A stretch of 33,061 bases of DNA from Lachnospiraceae bacterium (GTDB lineage: Bacteria; Bacillota; Clostridia; Lachnospirales; Lachnospiraceae): the NCBI GenBank assembly GCA_020860185.1, contig JAJBUT010000001.1, forward strand, positions 1 to 33,061, written 5' to 3'. Shown here piece by piece: positions 1-9,081 of the stretch; within the stretch, counting starts at the first letter, position 1; every line of letters begins with the position of its first letter. The translations under genes and the position numbers were made by a program. The notes under the pieces were generated by a model. It saw nothing but the letters and a program-made list of their open reading frames with translations. It made no database searches and was not told the DNA's origin.

Positions 1-2
1 CT

Positions 3-1640
3 GGTTTTTATTATGTTGATAAAACAGGCCTGATCAGGGATCTCCTGAACAACTGGGCAAAAGTGAATCTTTTTACCCGTCCCCGCCGTTTTGGGAAAAG
101 CCTCAATATGAGCATGCTGAAATACTTTTTTGGCATAGGGAATAATGAGAATCTGTTTCAGGGATTGGAAATTGCGAACGAGACGCAGCTTTGCGACGAA
201 TATATGGGGAAATTTCCTGTAATCTCTGTTTCTTTAAAAGGAATCAATGCGCCGTCGTTTCAGACTGCATTTGATATGGCGGTAGAGACTGTGAATACAT
301 TGGCACGGCGGTTTCAATATCTTCTGGATAGTGATTGCCTGTCGGAAGTTGAAAAAAACGCTTTTCAAGAGCTGCTCCGAAGAGACATGGATGAGTCTTT
401 ATTATACAGCAGCCTGAAAGTCTTATCCGAATTGCTTATGAAACATCATGGAAGTAAGGTTGTCATATTGATTGATGAATATGATGTGCCGCTTGCGAAA
501 GCTCATGAGAACGGCTATTATGATGAGATGGTGTTTTTGATTCGGAATCTGTTTGAGCAGGCCTTGAAAACAAACGACAGCCTGCAGTTTGCAGTGCTGA
601 CCGGCTGCATGAGGATATCCAGAGAAAGCATATTTACAGGATTGAATAATGTATCCGTTTTATCTGTAGCTGATGTGGAATTTAACGAATACTTTGGCTT
701 TACGGATGACGAAGTAAAGGAAATGCTGGAGTGTTATGGCCTTACGAAATACTACGAAGTGGTGAAAGAATGGTATGACGGATATTTGTTTGGGAAAACA
801 TCCGTATATTGCCCGTGGGATGTCATTTGCCATGTTAGGAAACTGAATGCGGATCCTGATGCATTGCCGGAGAATTACTGGATTAATACGAGCGGAAATG
901 ATGCCGTGCGGCGTTTTATCAGGGAATCTGATAACAGCGTCAGCACAAAGCGTGAAATTGAGAGTCTGCTTGCAGGCGAAGCCGTTGTGAAGGAAATCCA
1001 TCAGGAACTGACCTACCGTGATATGTATTCTTCTGTAGAAAATATATGGAGTGTCCTGTTTATGACCGGATACCTTACACAGAGAGCAAGGCGGGAAGAT
1101 ACCCGTTTCGAACTGGTTATCCCAAACAGGGAAATACGTTCTATCTTTGCAACACAGATTACGGATCTGTTCAGAGAAAATGTAAAAAAAGACGGCGAGG
1201 GTGTCAAACGATTCTGTGAAGCGCTGAAGAACGGAGATGAAAAGGGGATTGAAAGCCAGTTTGGCGCATATCTGAGAAAAACCATCAGCCTGCGGGATAC
1301 ATTTTTGAGAAAAGAACGAAAAGAAAGTTTTTTCCATGGTATTTTACTTGGTATACTTGCTGCAAAAGAATCCTGGGTAGTTTCGTCAAACAGCGAAGCC
1401 GGTGACGGTTACAGTGATATCCAGATTGAGATTATAGATGAAGAGATTGGAATTATCATAGAGGTAAAGTACGCTGATAACGCTGATCTGGGAGCAGCAT
1501 GTCAGGAGGCTTTGGAACAGATTGAAAAAATGCACTATGATGAAAATCTGAAAGATGACGGGATTGATCACATCCTGAAGTATGGAATCGCCTGTTATAA
1601 AAAACGATGCAAAGTGATGCTTGCGGACAGCGGAAGCTGA
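3..1640 (+). CDS. AAA-ATPase-like / PD-(D/E)XK nuclease superfamily protein, 5' end truncated by window
   Basis: Frame is open from base 3 (GFYYVDKTGLIRDLLNNWAKVNLFTRPRRFGKSLNMSML, Walker-A-like region). C-terminus GYSDIQIEIIDEEIGIIIEVKYAD...ALEQIEKMHYDENL fits the PD-(D/E)XK domain of this family. Confidence 0.9.
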   Translation, partial: GFYYVDKTGLIRDLLNNWAKVNLFTRPRRFGKSLNMSMLKYFFGIGNNENLFQGLEIANETQLCDEYMGKFPVISVSLKGINAPSFQTAFDMAVETVNTLARRFQYLLDSDCLSEVEKNAFQELLRRDMDESLLYSSLKVLSELLMKHHGSKVVILIDEYDVPLAKAHENGYYDEMVFLIRNLFEQALKTNDSLQFAVLTGCMRISRESIFTGLNNVSVLSVADVEFNEYFGFTDDEVKEMLECYGLTKYYEVVKEWYDGYLFGKTSVYCPWDVICHVRKLNADPDALPENYWINTSGNDAVRRFIRESDNSVSTKREIESLLAGEAVVKEIHQELTYRDMYSSVENIWSVLFMTGYLTQRARREDTRFELVIPNREIRSIFATQITDLFRENVKKDGEGVKRFCEALKNGDEKGIESQFGAYLRKTISLRDTFLRKERKESFFHGILLGILAAKESWVVSSNSEAGDGYSDIQIEIIDEEIGIIIEVKYADNADLGAACQEALEQIEKMHYDENLKDDGIDHILKYGIACYKKRCKVMLADSGS

Positions 1641-1679
1641 CACCAACTTTGACACCAAAATTGCACAAAATGACACCAA
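1638..1679 (+). repeat. Three short direct repeats TGACACCAA (1638-1646, 1650-1658, 1671-1679)
   Basis: Read directly; the first copy overlaps the stop codon of the upstream gene. Confidence 0.7.
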
Positions 1680-1919
1680 ATGATACAACCAGACAAAAGG
1701 CAGAAGATGCCGAAGAGCCTTGAAAATGGGCGTTCCGGCATCTGTTAACGTAAGACAAAAATCAATCAGTGCCTGCAAGTGGTGAGTGCTAATTTTTTTA
1801 AAAAAGTTTTTCTGGCCCCGCAGAAAGCCTTGATTTATGCAGGTTTGCAGCGATCGGGGAGAATTTTAAACACCGAATATTTTCTTATAAATTCTTATAT
1901 TTTGGTGTAAAATGGTGTA

Positions 1920-2117
1920 GTGATAATAAAAAAGGACATTGCAGTAGAACGTAAATCTTATGACGAGATTCCGCCAAAGGTGGAATATTCTCTGAGTGAC
2001 AACGGAAAAACTGTTGTCCCGATTTTACAGAGTATCTGCCAGTGGTCAGGCATTTTTTATCGGCAAAATCCGGATGATGAGATGGCTCACTGCCAGAAAT
2101 GTGATTATCACTCATAG
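1920..2117 (+). pseudogene. HxlR-family helix-turn-helix regulator remnant, N-terminus missing
   Basis: VERKSYDEIPPKVEYSLSDNGKTVVPILQSICQW matches the C-terminal wing region of HxlR proteins; upstream frame is closed and the HTH is absent. Confidence 0.75.
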
Positions 2118-2125
2118 TTAAAAAA

Positions 2126-2165
2126 CAGAGAGCCTGGTATACGAATATCATACTCTCTGCTTTTT
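2126..2165. terminator. Bidirectional Rho-independent terminator candidate
   Basis: CAGAGAG (2126-2132) pairs with CTCTCTG (2153-2159); T-run on the right (+ strand) and A-run on the left (T-run on - strand), between converging genes. Confidence 0.65.
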
Positions 2166-2190
2166 GAATTCACTGTTTAAAACGAAGTTT

Positions 2191-2982
2191 TTATGCCATC
2201 CACAGGCCGTGCCGACATTCATGGCCTTTTCCGTGATGGTGTTCGCCACAGTTTTCTCCGTGATGCTCTCCATCGTGGTGGCTGCATTGAATATCCTGGC
2301 TATAAGCGAGGGTTCCAGCCAGAAGCGCTTCTACTGCAGTGTCCGCATTGCCGGTCACGCCGCCATACAGCTTGATGCCTGCCGAGGCCAGCGCAGCCTG
2401 CGCACCGCCGCCGATCCCGCCGCAGATCAGTACATCTGCCTGCATTGCATTTAGGACTTCCGGCAATACGCCGTGTCCATGTCCACGTGTGCTGATCTCT
2501 TCGGAGACTACCATTTTCCCATCCGCAATATCGAAAATTTTGAATTGCTCTGTGCGGCCAAAGTGCTGAAAGATCAAACCATTGTCATAGGGGACGGCAA
2601 TCCGGGTGACAGCTTTTTCTTTTGGCTTTTGAAACACTTGTTGAATTTCCTGCCTGTAGCATCCGTTCAGTCCGCAGTATTGATTCCTGCCATTGCAAAG
2701 GCGATATTCCCCACCTTCAATTTTAAGCGGGTGTCCATCTACCAGGGCATCTGCCAGTTTTTTTCGGGCGGAGTCATAGATTTTCTGTACCGTGGTGCGG
2801 GCAACCTGCATCCTCTGGCTGCATTGCTCCTGAGACAACCTTTCCCTGTCAATCAGGCGTATCGTTTCATATTCATCCACGGTCAAAATCACAGGCTCTA
2901 TATCACCTCCGTTCTTTGTCGGGATAAATTCCAGCGTCTGTGGGAATCGGCAAATCATCCTGCATTTGGTCGGTCTCGACAT
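2191..2982 (-). CDS. DUF134 domain fused to a NifX/NifB-like dinitrogenase iron-molybdenum cofactor biosynthesis domain, His-rich C-terminal tail
   Basis: N-term MSRPTKCRMICRFPQTLEFIP...LTVDEYETIRLIDRERLSQEQCSQRMQVARTTVQKIYDSARKKLADAL is DUF134; ITRIAVPYDN-type region TRIAVPYDNGLIFQHFGRTEQFKIFDI...ADVLICGGIGGGAQAALASAGIKLYGGVTGNADTAVEALLAGTL is NifX-like; tail CSHHDGEHHGENCGEHHHGKGHECRHG. Confidence 0.9.
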   Translation of the reverse strand: MSRPTKCRMICRFPQTLEFIPTKNGGDIEPVILTVDEYETIRLIDRERLSQEQCSQRMQVARTTVQKIYDSARKKLADALVDGHPLKIEGGEYRLCNGRNQYCGLNGCYRQEIQQVFQKPKEKAVTRIAVPYDNGLIFQHFGRTEQFKIFDIADGKMVVSEEISTRGHGHGVLPEVLNAMQADVLICGGIGGGAQAALASAGIKLYGGVTGNADTAVEALLAGTLAYSQDIQCSHHDGEHHGENCGEHHHGKGHECRHGLWMA

Positions 2983-3135
2983 TCCTTTACCTCCTGTTTA
3001 CCTTTCAATGGCTGTAATAATATCATTCAATAAGTATAAAACAGGCGCGCGCACATCCTGCTTGTCTTCATCCGGCGGAACTGCGATTTTCACTGGTTAT
3101 TCGCCCATAGATTGAGTCTGTATCTATTATATTTC

Positions 3136-3182
3136 TATTTATGGCATATGTCAAGAACTATTTCCGACATATGCCATAAATA
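3136..3182. promoter_or_regulatory. Perfect 17-bp inverted repeat, candidate operator
   Basis: TATTTATGGCATATGTC (3136-3152), 13-nt spacer, GACATATGCCATAAATA (3166-3182); lies between the divergent DUF134/NifX gene and kinase remnant. Confidence 0.65.
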
Positions 3183-3301
3183 ATGATGTGATTTTGCGAT
3201 TTTTTGTTCAAACGATTTCTTGACTCCATTATTATGGTGGGGTTTAAAATAAACAGGATTAATAATGAAAGGATATGTATATCTTCAAAGGAGACCAGCT
3301 A

Positions 3302-3525
3302 ATGAAACATACGATTATCACTATAAGCCGCCAGTACGGCAGCGGCGGCCGAGACATAGGCCATCTCATATCGAAACATTTGGATATTCCATGTTATGAC
3401 AGAAGCATTATAGATAAAACTGCAATTATCACCTGTGCATCGACATGGGACTGTTCGGGTTGCAGCGCAGTGCGGAGATGATCGAACAGGCGTATCATAT
3501 GATGGAGGAGGGAATAGCAGAATGA
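3302..3525 (+). pseudogene. Cytidylate-kinase-like protein remnant with internal deletion and frame change
   Basis: MKHTIITISRQYGSGGRDIGHLISKHLDIPCYDRSIIDKTA (P-loop N-terminus) is followed, in another frame, by CIDMGLFGLQRSAEMIEQAYHMMEEGIAE* (3436-3525), resembling this family's C-terminus. Confidence 0.7.
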
Positions 3526-3557
3526 GCGAGAATGAAACGATGGTGTTCATTATGCAA

Positions 3558-3833
3558 TTACTTCATATTCGCAAAACGCTCCACTGCCTTTGTGAAGTCG
3601 GCTATGGTTTTGTCTGCGTCACCGTGCTCAATACCGTCCCTCACGCAATGCTGTATATGTCCTTCCAGGACAACCTTACCACAGCCATGCAGGGCAGATT
3701 TCGCTGCATTAATTTGAGCCAGAATATCTTCACAGGGGACATCCTCATCTACCATACGGTCAATCGCCTGTACCTGACCGATTATTTTCTTTAATCTGCG
3801 GTGCAGATTTTCCGCATCCATACATTGTCTCAT
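3558..3833 (-). CDS. csoR: CsoR/FrmR-family metal-sensing transcriptional repressor
   Basis: LHRRLKKIIGQVQAIDRMVDEDVPCEDILAQINAAKSALHGCGKVVLEGHIQHCV: family fold with C-H-C ligand pattern (PCEDI / HIQHC). Confidence 0.88.
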   Translation of the reverse strand: MRQCMDAENLHRRLKKIIGQVQAIDRMVDEDVPCEDILAQINAAKSALHGCGKVVLEGHIQHCVRDGIEHGDADKTIADFTKAVERFANMK

Positions 3834-3856
3834 ACTGAATTCCTCCGATACATCAA

Positions 3857-3898
3857 GGGGTATTCGTATATTATAGTTAGACTTTGACGGCTTGTCAA
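3857..3898 (-). promoter_or_regulatory. csoR promoter with ATACCCC operator-like site
   Basis: On - strand: TTGACA (3898-3893), 17-bp spacer, TATAAT (3875-3870), then ATACCCC (3863-3857) upstream of the CsoR start. Confidence 0.75.
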
Positions 3899-4010
3899 GC
3901 CACCGTGTTTTTCCTGCAGTAAATTTACACTGTCTATCTGAAAGAAAAAGAGTGTAAACAGCGGGATTATCTGTTACAATAAAGTGACAGGAACAGGGAA
4001 AGGGAAAGGA

Positions 4011-5246
4011 ATGAATTTCAAATTGAAGAGAATCAGAGTGTTTTTATTTCCGATGATCATATGTTGTTTTCTGGCCGCTGTTTTTGCAGGAGGATGTGAT
4101 GCTTCCGATCAGACAGGAGATAATACGGAAATTTCCGCAGCTCAGGCGGGGCAGAAGGCAGATGAAAACGGAACGACAGAAGACACATCCGTCGATTACG
4201 CTGATTCGGATGCAACGGGTGATGCGGAATCAGACGGCACTTTTGAACTGCATGTTCTGGATGTGGGTCAGGGGCTGAGCGTTCTGGTCGAGTCAGACGG
4301 ATATTATATGTTGTATGACGGGGGCGGATATGAGTATTCGTCTTATGTCGTAGCTTACCTGCAGCAGAATGACATCGATACGCTGGACTATCTCGTTGCG
4401 TCACATTATGATGAGGATCACATAAGCGGTCTGGTCGGCGTCTTAAATACAACGATGGTGGTGACCGCGTTAACGCCCGATTATACCGCTGACAGCAGTA
4501 TTTACCGGTCATTTCGGTCTATGCTTGAGAGCAACGGCGCACCGGAGCTAAATCCGACGGCCGGGGACACTTTTATGCTTGGATCCGCTGAGGTACAGAT
4601 CCTCAGTCCGGCGGATTACACGTATTCAGATGAAAATGATAATTCGATCGCTGTGCGCATTGTTTATGGAAGCTTCAGCTGTATACTGACCGGCGACGCG
4701 GGAGAGGAAGCTGAGGCGGATATGATCGCGTCCGGATATACGCTTGACTCGGATCTGTACGTTGTGGGGCACCATGGAAGCTCGTATTCTTCTTCCGAAG
4801 CCTTTGTCAGTGCCGTATCACCGCTCTATGCGGTGATCAGCGCGGGAGCGGGCAATTCCTACGGCCATCCGACGGAAGAGACGCTGTCCACATTGGAATC
4901 ATTCGAAGCGGAATTGTACCGCACGGATGTGCAGGGTGAGATCATATGCTATACAGACGGAACAGATTGTTGGTTTAATGTTGACAGCACAGATAACTGG
5001 CAGTCCGGTTCAGACCTGTCATCCTCTGAAACAGAGTATCTGAAAACATCGTCTGCCGAAACATCATCCGCGGAGGAAAGTTCTGAACCGCAGGAATATG
5101 TATTGAACACGCATACGATGAAGTTTCACTACCCCGACTGTTCCGGTGTTTCTCAGATGAAGGATTCAAACAAAGAAACTGTTACAGCGAACCGGGAGAC
5201 ATTGATACAGGAAGGATATGATCCCTGCGGTATGTGCAGTCCGTAA
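4011..5246 (+). CDS. Lipoprotein with ComEC/Rec2-like metallo-beta-lactamase domain and Ada-like Cys C-terminal domain
   Basis: Signal peptide with lipobox-like AGGC; LHVLDVGQGLSVLVESDGYYMLYDGG, SHYDEDHISG, LTGDAGEEAEADMI, VVGHHGSSYSSS; C-term KFHYPDCSGVSQMKDSNK...GYDPCGMCSP. Confidence 0.9.
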   Translation: MNFKLKRIRVFLFPMIICCFLAAVFAGGCDASDQTGDNTEISAAQAGQKADENGTTEDTSVDYADSDATGDAESDGTFELHVLDVGQGLSVLVESDGYYMLYDGGGYEYSSYVVAYLQQNDIDTLDYLVASHYDEDHISGLVGVLNTTMVVTALTPDYTADSSIYRSFRSMLESNGAPELNPTAGDTFMLGSAEVQILSPADYTYSDENDNSIAVRIVYGSFSCILTGDAGEEAEADMIASGYTLDSDLYVVGHHGSSYSSSEAFVSAVSPLYAVISAGAGNSYGHPTEETLSTLESFEAELYRTDVQGEIICYTDGTDCWFNVDSTDNWQSGSDLSSSETEYLKTSSAETSSAEESSEPQEYVLNTHTMKFHYPDCSGVSQMKDSNKETVTANRETLIQEGYDPCGMCSP

Positions 5247-5323
5247 TTACTTACTTTTCTGTCGCATGATTCACAGTATGATAGTAATGATATTAATTTT
5301 TTCTAAATTTTATCAAAAAGGAC

Positions 5324-5354
5324 TTGAAGGTGACGTAACGTCACCTTTTATAGT
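5324..5354 (+). promoter_or_regulatory. MerR-type promoter: 19-bp spacer with dyad operator, upstream of rmlA
   Basis: TTGAAG (5324-5329), 19 nt, TATAGT (5349-5354); dyad AAGGTGACGT-A-ACGTCACCTT (5327-5347) fills the spacer. Confidence 0.65.
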
Positions 5355-5386
5355 ATATGCAGATTACAAAAGGAGGAATATATTTC

Positions 5387-6283
5387 ATGAAAGGAATCAT
5401 TCTGGCGGGCGGTTCCGGCACGAGGCTTTACCCGCTGACTATGGTGACATCGAAGCAGCTGCTTCCGATTTATGACAAGCCGATGATCTATTACCCGATG
5501 TCGGTTCTGATGAACGCGGGCATCCGGGACATTCTGATCATTTCCACACCGCAGGACACGCCGCGTTTTGAGGAGCTGCTGGGGGACGGAAGCCATTTCG
5601 GCGTTCACCTTTCTTACGCGGTGCAGCCGAGTCCGGACGGGTTGGCGCAGGCGTTTATCATCGGAGCGGACTTTGTCGGGGACGACACGGCAGCCATGGT
5701 ACTCGGAGACAATATCTTTGCGGGTCACGGGCTGAAAAAGAGGCTGAAGGCGGCGGTAGAAAACGCCGAGTCCGGGAAGGGAGCCACCGTGTTCGGTTAC
5801 TATGTGGACGATCCGGAACGGTTCGGTATCGTGGAATTTGACCACAGCGGCAAAGCGATCTCGATAGAGGAAAAACCGGAACACCCGAAGAGCAATTACT
5901 GTGTGACCGGGCTGTATTTCTATGACAACAGAGTCATTGAATACGCGAAGAATCTGCAGCCCAGCGCCAGAGGCGAGTTGGAGATTACCGATCTGAACCG
6001 AATTTATCTCGAGAACGGCGCGCTCAATGTAGAACTGCTCGGTCAGGGATTCACCTGGCTGGACACCGGCACGCATGAGAGCCTTGTGGACGCCACCACG
6101 TTTGTGAAAACGGTGGAGCAGCACCAGCACCGGAAGATCGCCTGCCTGGAGGAGATCGCCTATCTGAACGGATGGATTTCCAGGGAAGATGTTCTCAGAG
6201 TATATGATTTGCTGAAGAAAAACCAGTACGGCCAGTACCTGAAAGACGTTCTCGACGGAAAGTACCAGGACGGCCTGTATTGA
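5387..6283 (+). CDS. rmlA: Glucose-1-phosphate thymidylyltransferase
   Basis: [63 protein letters not shown] ribosome-binding site 5371-5376. Confidence 0.96.
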   Translation: MKGIILAGGSGTRLYPLTMVTSKQLLPIYDKPMIYYPMSVLMNAGIRDILIISTPQDTPRFEELLGDGSHFGVHLSYAVQPSPDGLAQAFIIGADFVGDDTAAMVLGDNIFAGHGLKKRLKAAVENAESGKGATVFGYYVDDPERFGIVEFDHSGKAISIEEKPEHPKSNYCVTGLYFYDNRVIEYAKNLQPSARGELEITDLNRIYLENGALNVELLGQGFTWLDTGTHESLVDATTFVKTVEQHQHRKIACLEEIAYLNGWISREDVLRVYDLLKKNQYGQYLKDVLDGKYQDGLY

Positions 6284-6308
6284 TGTGATATATAAGGAGA
6301 GAAAAGAA

Positions 6309-7328
6309 ATGACAATTATCGTGACCGGCGGAGCCGGATTTATCGGAAGCAATTTTGTCTTCCATATGCTGAACAAATACCCGGATGACCGGATCGTATG
6401 CCTGGACTGTCTGACCTACGCGGGCAATTTATCCACACTGGAGCCGGTGATGGATAACCCGAACTTCCGTTTCGTGAAGGAGAGCATCACAGACCGGGAG
6501 GCGGTATATAAACTGTTCGAGGAGGAGCATCCGGATATGGTGGTGAACTTTGCCGCTGAGAGCCATGTCGACCGGTCCATTGAGAATCCGGAGGTCTTTC
6601 TGGATACGAATATCAAAGGAACCGCGGTGCTGATGGATGCCTGCCGTAAATACGGCATTGTCCGCTACCATCAGGTTTCCACCGATGAGGTGTACGGGGA
6701 TCTGCCGCTGGACCGGCCTGATTTGTTTTTCACGGAGGAGACGCCCATTCACACGAGCAGTCCCTACAGCTCGTCCAAGGCGGGCGCTGACCTGCTTGTT
6801 CTGGCTTATCACAGAACCTACGGCCTGCCTGTGACGATCAGCCGCTGCTCGAACAACTACGGGCCGTACCATTTTCCGGAGAAGCTGATACCGCTGATGA
6901 TCGCCAATGCGCTGAATGACAAGCCGCTCCCGGTGTACGGCAAAGGCGAGAATGTCCGCGACTGGCTGTATGTGGAGGATCACTGCAAGGCGATCGACCT
7001 CATCATCCATAACGGCCGGGTGGGAGAGGTATACAACATCGGCGGCCATAATGAGATGAAAAACATTGACATCGTAAAGATGATCTGCAAGGAGCTCGGC
7101 AAGCCGGAGAGTCTGATCACCTATGTGACGGACCGAAAGGGACATGATATGCGCTATGCGATCGACCCGACCAAGATTCACAATGAACTGGGCTGGCTTC
7201 CGGAGACGAAGTTTGCGGACGGCATCAGGAAGACGATTCAGTGGTATCTGGACAACCGGGAGTGGTGGGAGACCATTATCTCCGGCGAGTACCAGAATTA
7301 CTATGAGAAAATGTATGCAAACCGGTAA
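6309..7328 (+). CDS. rmlB: dTDP-glucose 4,6-dehydratase
   Basis: MTIIVTGGAGFIGSNFVFHML...ESHVDRSIENPEVFLDTN...STDEVYGDL...SPYSSSKAGADLLVLAYHRTYGLP. Confidence 0.96.
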   Translation: MTIIVTGGAGFIGSNFVFHMLNKYPDDRIVCLDCLTYAGNLSTLEPVMDNPNFRFVKESITDREAVYKLFEEEHPDMVVNFAAESHVDRSIENPEVFLDTNIKGTAVLMDACRKYGIVRYHQVSTDEVYGDLPLDRPDLFFTEETPIHTSSPYSSSKAGADLLVLAYHRTYGLPVTISRCSNNYGPYHFPEKLIPLMIANALNDKPLPVYGKGENVRDWLYVEDHCKAIDLIIHNGRVGEVYNIGGHNEMKNIDIVKMICKELGKPESLITYVTDRKGHDMRYAIDPTKIHNELGWLPETKFADGIRKTIQWYLDNREWWETIISGEYQNYYEKMYANR

Positions 7329-7370
7329 ATCCGGGCAGTGAGTTTATGCAATCTGAGGAGGGAAGGCGTA

Positions 7371-8333
7371 ATGAAAGTATTTGTAACCGGAGTGGCCGGA
7401 CAGCTGGGTCACGACGTGATGAATGAGCTTTACCTGCGCGGCCATGAGGGAATCGGTACGGATCTCGCGCCGGTATACAGCGGCGCACAGGACGGTACGG
7501 CGGTGACGCGGATGCCTTACGTTTCGATGGACATCACGGACGCCGATATGGTGGACCGGACGATCTCGGAGATACGGCCGGACGTTGTGGTTCACTGTGC
7601 GGCATGGACGGCGGTGGATCTGGCTGAGGATGAAGACAAGGTCGATAAGGTAAGAGCCATCAACGCGGGCGGCACACAGCATATTGCCGCGGTCTGCAAA
7701 AAGCTGGACTGTAAGATGGTCTACATCAGCACCGACTATGTGTTTGACGGTCAGGGGACGAAAGCCTGGCAGCCGGACTGCAAGGATTATAAACCACTGA
7801 ATGTATACGGGCAGACAAAGCTGGAGGGCGAGCTCGCGGTGACGGCCGCGGTGGAAAAGTTCTTTATTGTCCGTATTGCCTGGGTGTTCGGTGTAAACGG
7901 AAAGAATTTTATAAAAACCATGCTGAATGTCGGAAAAACGCATGACCGGCTGAAGGTGGTCAGCGATCAGATCGGCACGCCGACCTATACCTTTGACCTG
8001 GCGAGACTTCTGGCGGATATGATCGAGACTGAAAAATACGGCTATTATCACGCTACCAACGAGGGCGGGTATATCAGCTGGTATGATTTTACCGTTGAGA
8101 TATTCCGTCAGGCGGCGGAGCTCGGTCATGCCGAGTATGGCAGAGACAGCCTTACGGTCACACCCGTGACTACGGCGGAATACGGCATATCCAAAGCGGC
8201 GCGTCCGTTTAACAGCCGCCTTGACAAAACGAAACTGACGGAAAACGGATTCGTACCGCTTCCGACCTGGCAGGATGCACTGCATCGCTTTCTGCAGACG
8301 GATGAGGCGTTTCCGAAGCAGAATGTATTGTAA
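7371..8333 (+). CDS. rmlD: dTDP-4-dehydrorhamnose reductase
   Basis: MKVFVTGVAGQLGHDVMNEL...VVHCAAWTAVDLAEDE...STDYVFDG...YGQTKLEGE. Confidence 0.95.
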   Translation: MKVFVTGVAGQLGHDVMNELYLRGHEGIGTDLAPVYSGAQDGTAVTRMPYVSMDITDADMVDRTISEIRPDVVVHCAAWTAVDLAEDEDKVDKVRAINAGGTQHIAAVCKKLDCKMVYISTDYVFDGQGTKAWQPDCKDYKPLNVYGQTKLEGELAVTAAVEKFFIVRIAWVFGVNGKNFIKTMLNVGKTHDRLKVVSDQIGTPTYTFDLARLLADMIETEKYGYYHATNEGGYISWYDFTVEIFRQAAELGHAEYGRDSLTVTPVTTAEYGISKAARPFNSRLDKTKLTENGFVPLPTWQDALHRFLQTDEAFPKQNVL

Positions 8334-8435
8334 CTGTGAAGGTGCTGAACGGTTATCATGTATATGTTTGCGGGACGCGGCTACAGAACAGATGTATTCG
8401 TTTCGTGTTCCCGGTGTGTAAGGAAGGAGAGACTT

Positions 8436-9044
8436 ATGTCCCAGATAAAAGTAACAAAGAACGCGGGCGGCATCGCAGGCCTGTGTGTGATCGAACCGAC
8501 CGTCCACGGCGACGCCCGCGGTTATTTTATGGAGACCTATAACCAGAGAGATATGGAGGAGGAGGGCCTGAACATGGTTTTCGTTCAGGACAACCAGTCC
8601 AGCTCCGTCAAAGGCGTTCTGCGCGGCCTTCATTTTCAGAAGGAATTCCCGCAGGGAAAGCTGGTTCGCGTGGTAAGGGGTTCCGTCTTTGATGTGGCGG
8701 TCGATCTTCGCAGCAACAGCCAAACCTATGGGAAATGGTTCGGCGTAGAGCTGACAGAGGAAAATAAAAAAATGTTTTATATTCCGGAGGGGTTTGCGCA
8801 CGGATTTCTGGTTCTCTCCGAACTGGCGGAGTTCTGTTATAAGTGCACCGATTTTTATCATCCGGGGGATGAGGGCGGACTGGCATGGAACGATCCGGAG
8901 ATCGGGATCGTGTGGCCGGAACTGACCGGAGCGTATCCCGGTTCGGCATCGGCAGAAGGGTATTATCTGAGCGATGGAACACCGCTGAATTTAAGTGATA
9001 AGGATCAGCTCTGGGTTGGTCTTAAGGATACCTTTCATTTTTAA
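8436..9044 (+). CDS. rmlC: dTDP-4-dehydrorhamnose 3,5-epimerase
   Basis: VIEPTVHGDARGYFMETYNQRDM...FVQDNQSSSVKGVLRGLHFQKEFPQGKLVRVVRGSVFDVAVDLR...IPEGFAHGFLVLSE. Confidence 0.96.
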   Translation: MSQIKVTKNAGGIAGLCVIEPTVHGDARGYFMETYNQRDMEEEGLNMVFVQDNQSSSVKGVLRGLHFQKEFPQGKLVRVVRGSVFDVAVDLRSNSQTYGKWFGVELTEENKKMFYIPEGFAHGFLVLSELAEFCYKCTDFYHPGDEGGLAWNDPEIGIVWPELTGAYPGSASAEGYYLSDGTPLNLSDKDQLWVGLKDTFHF

Positions 9045-9081
9045 TAATACCGGGCGTAGATTGAAACAAAAGGGGAGACAG

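Noticed and set aside
660-1337. Antisense ORFs inside the nuclease gene (660-1337, 1013-1285, 1386-1778, 1456-1758)
   Set aside because: Opposite a gene with recognisable family motifs; no RBS or family motifs of their own.
5348-6376. Long minus-strand ORFs opposite rml genes (5348-6376, 6429-7181, 7344-8861)
   Set aside because: Shadow ORFs of GC-rich coding sequence; translated proteins have no recognisable domains.
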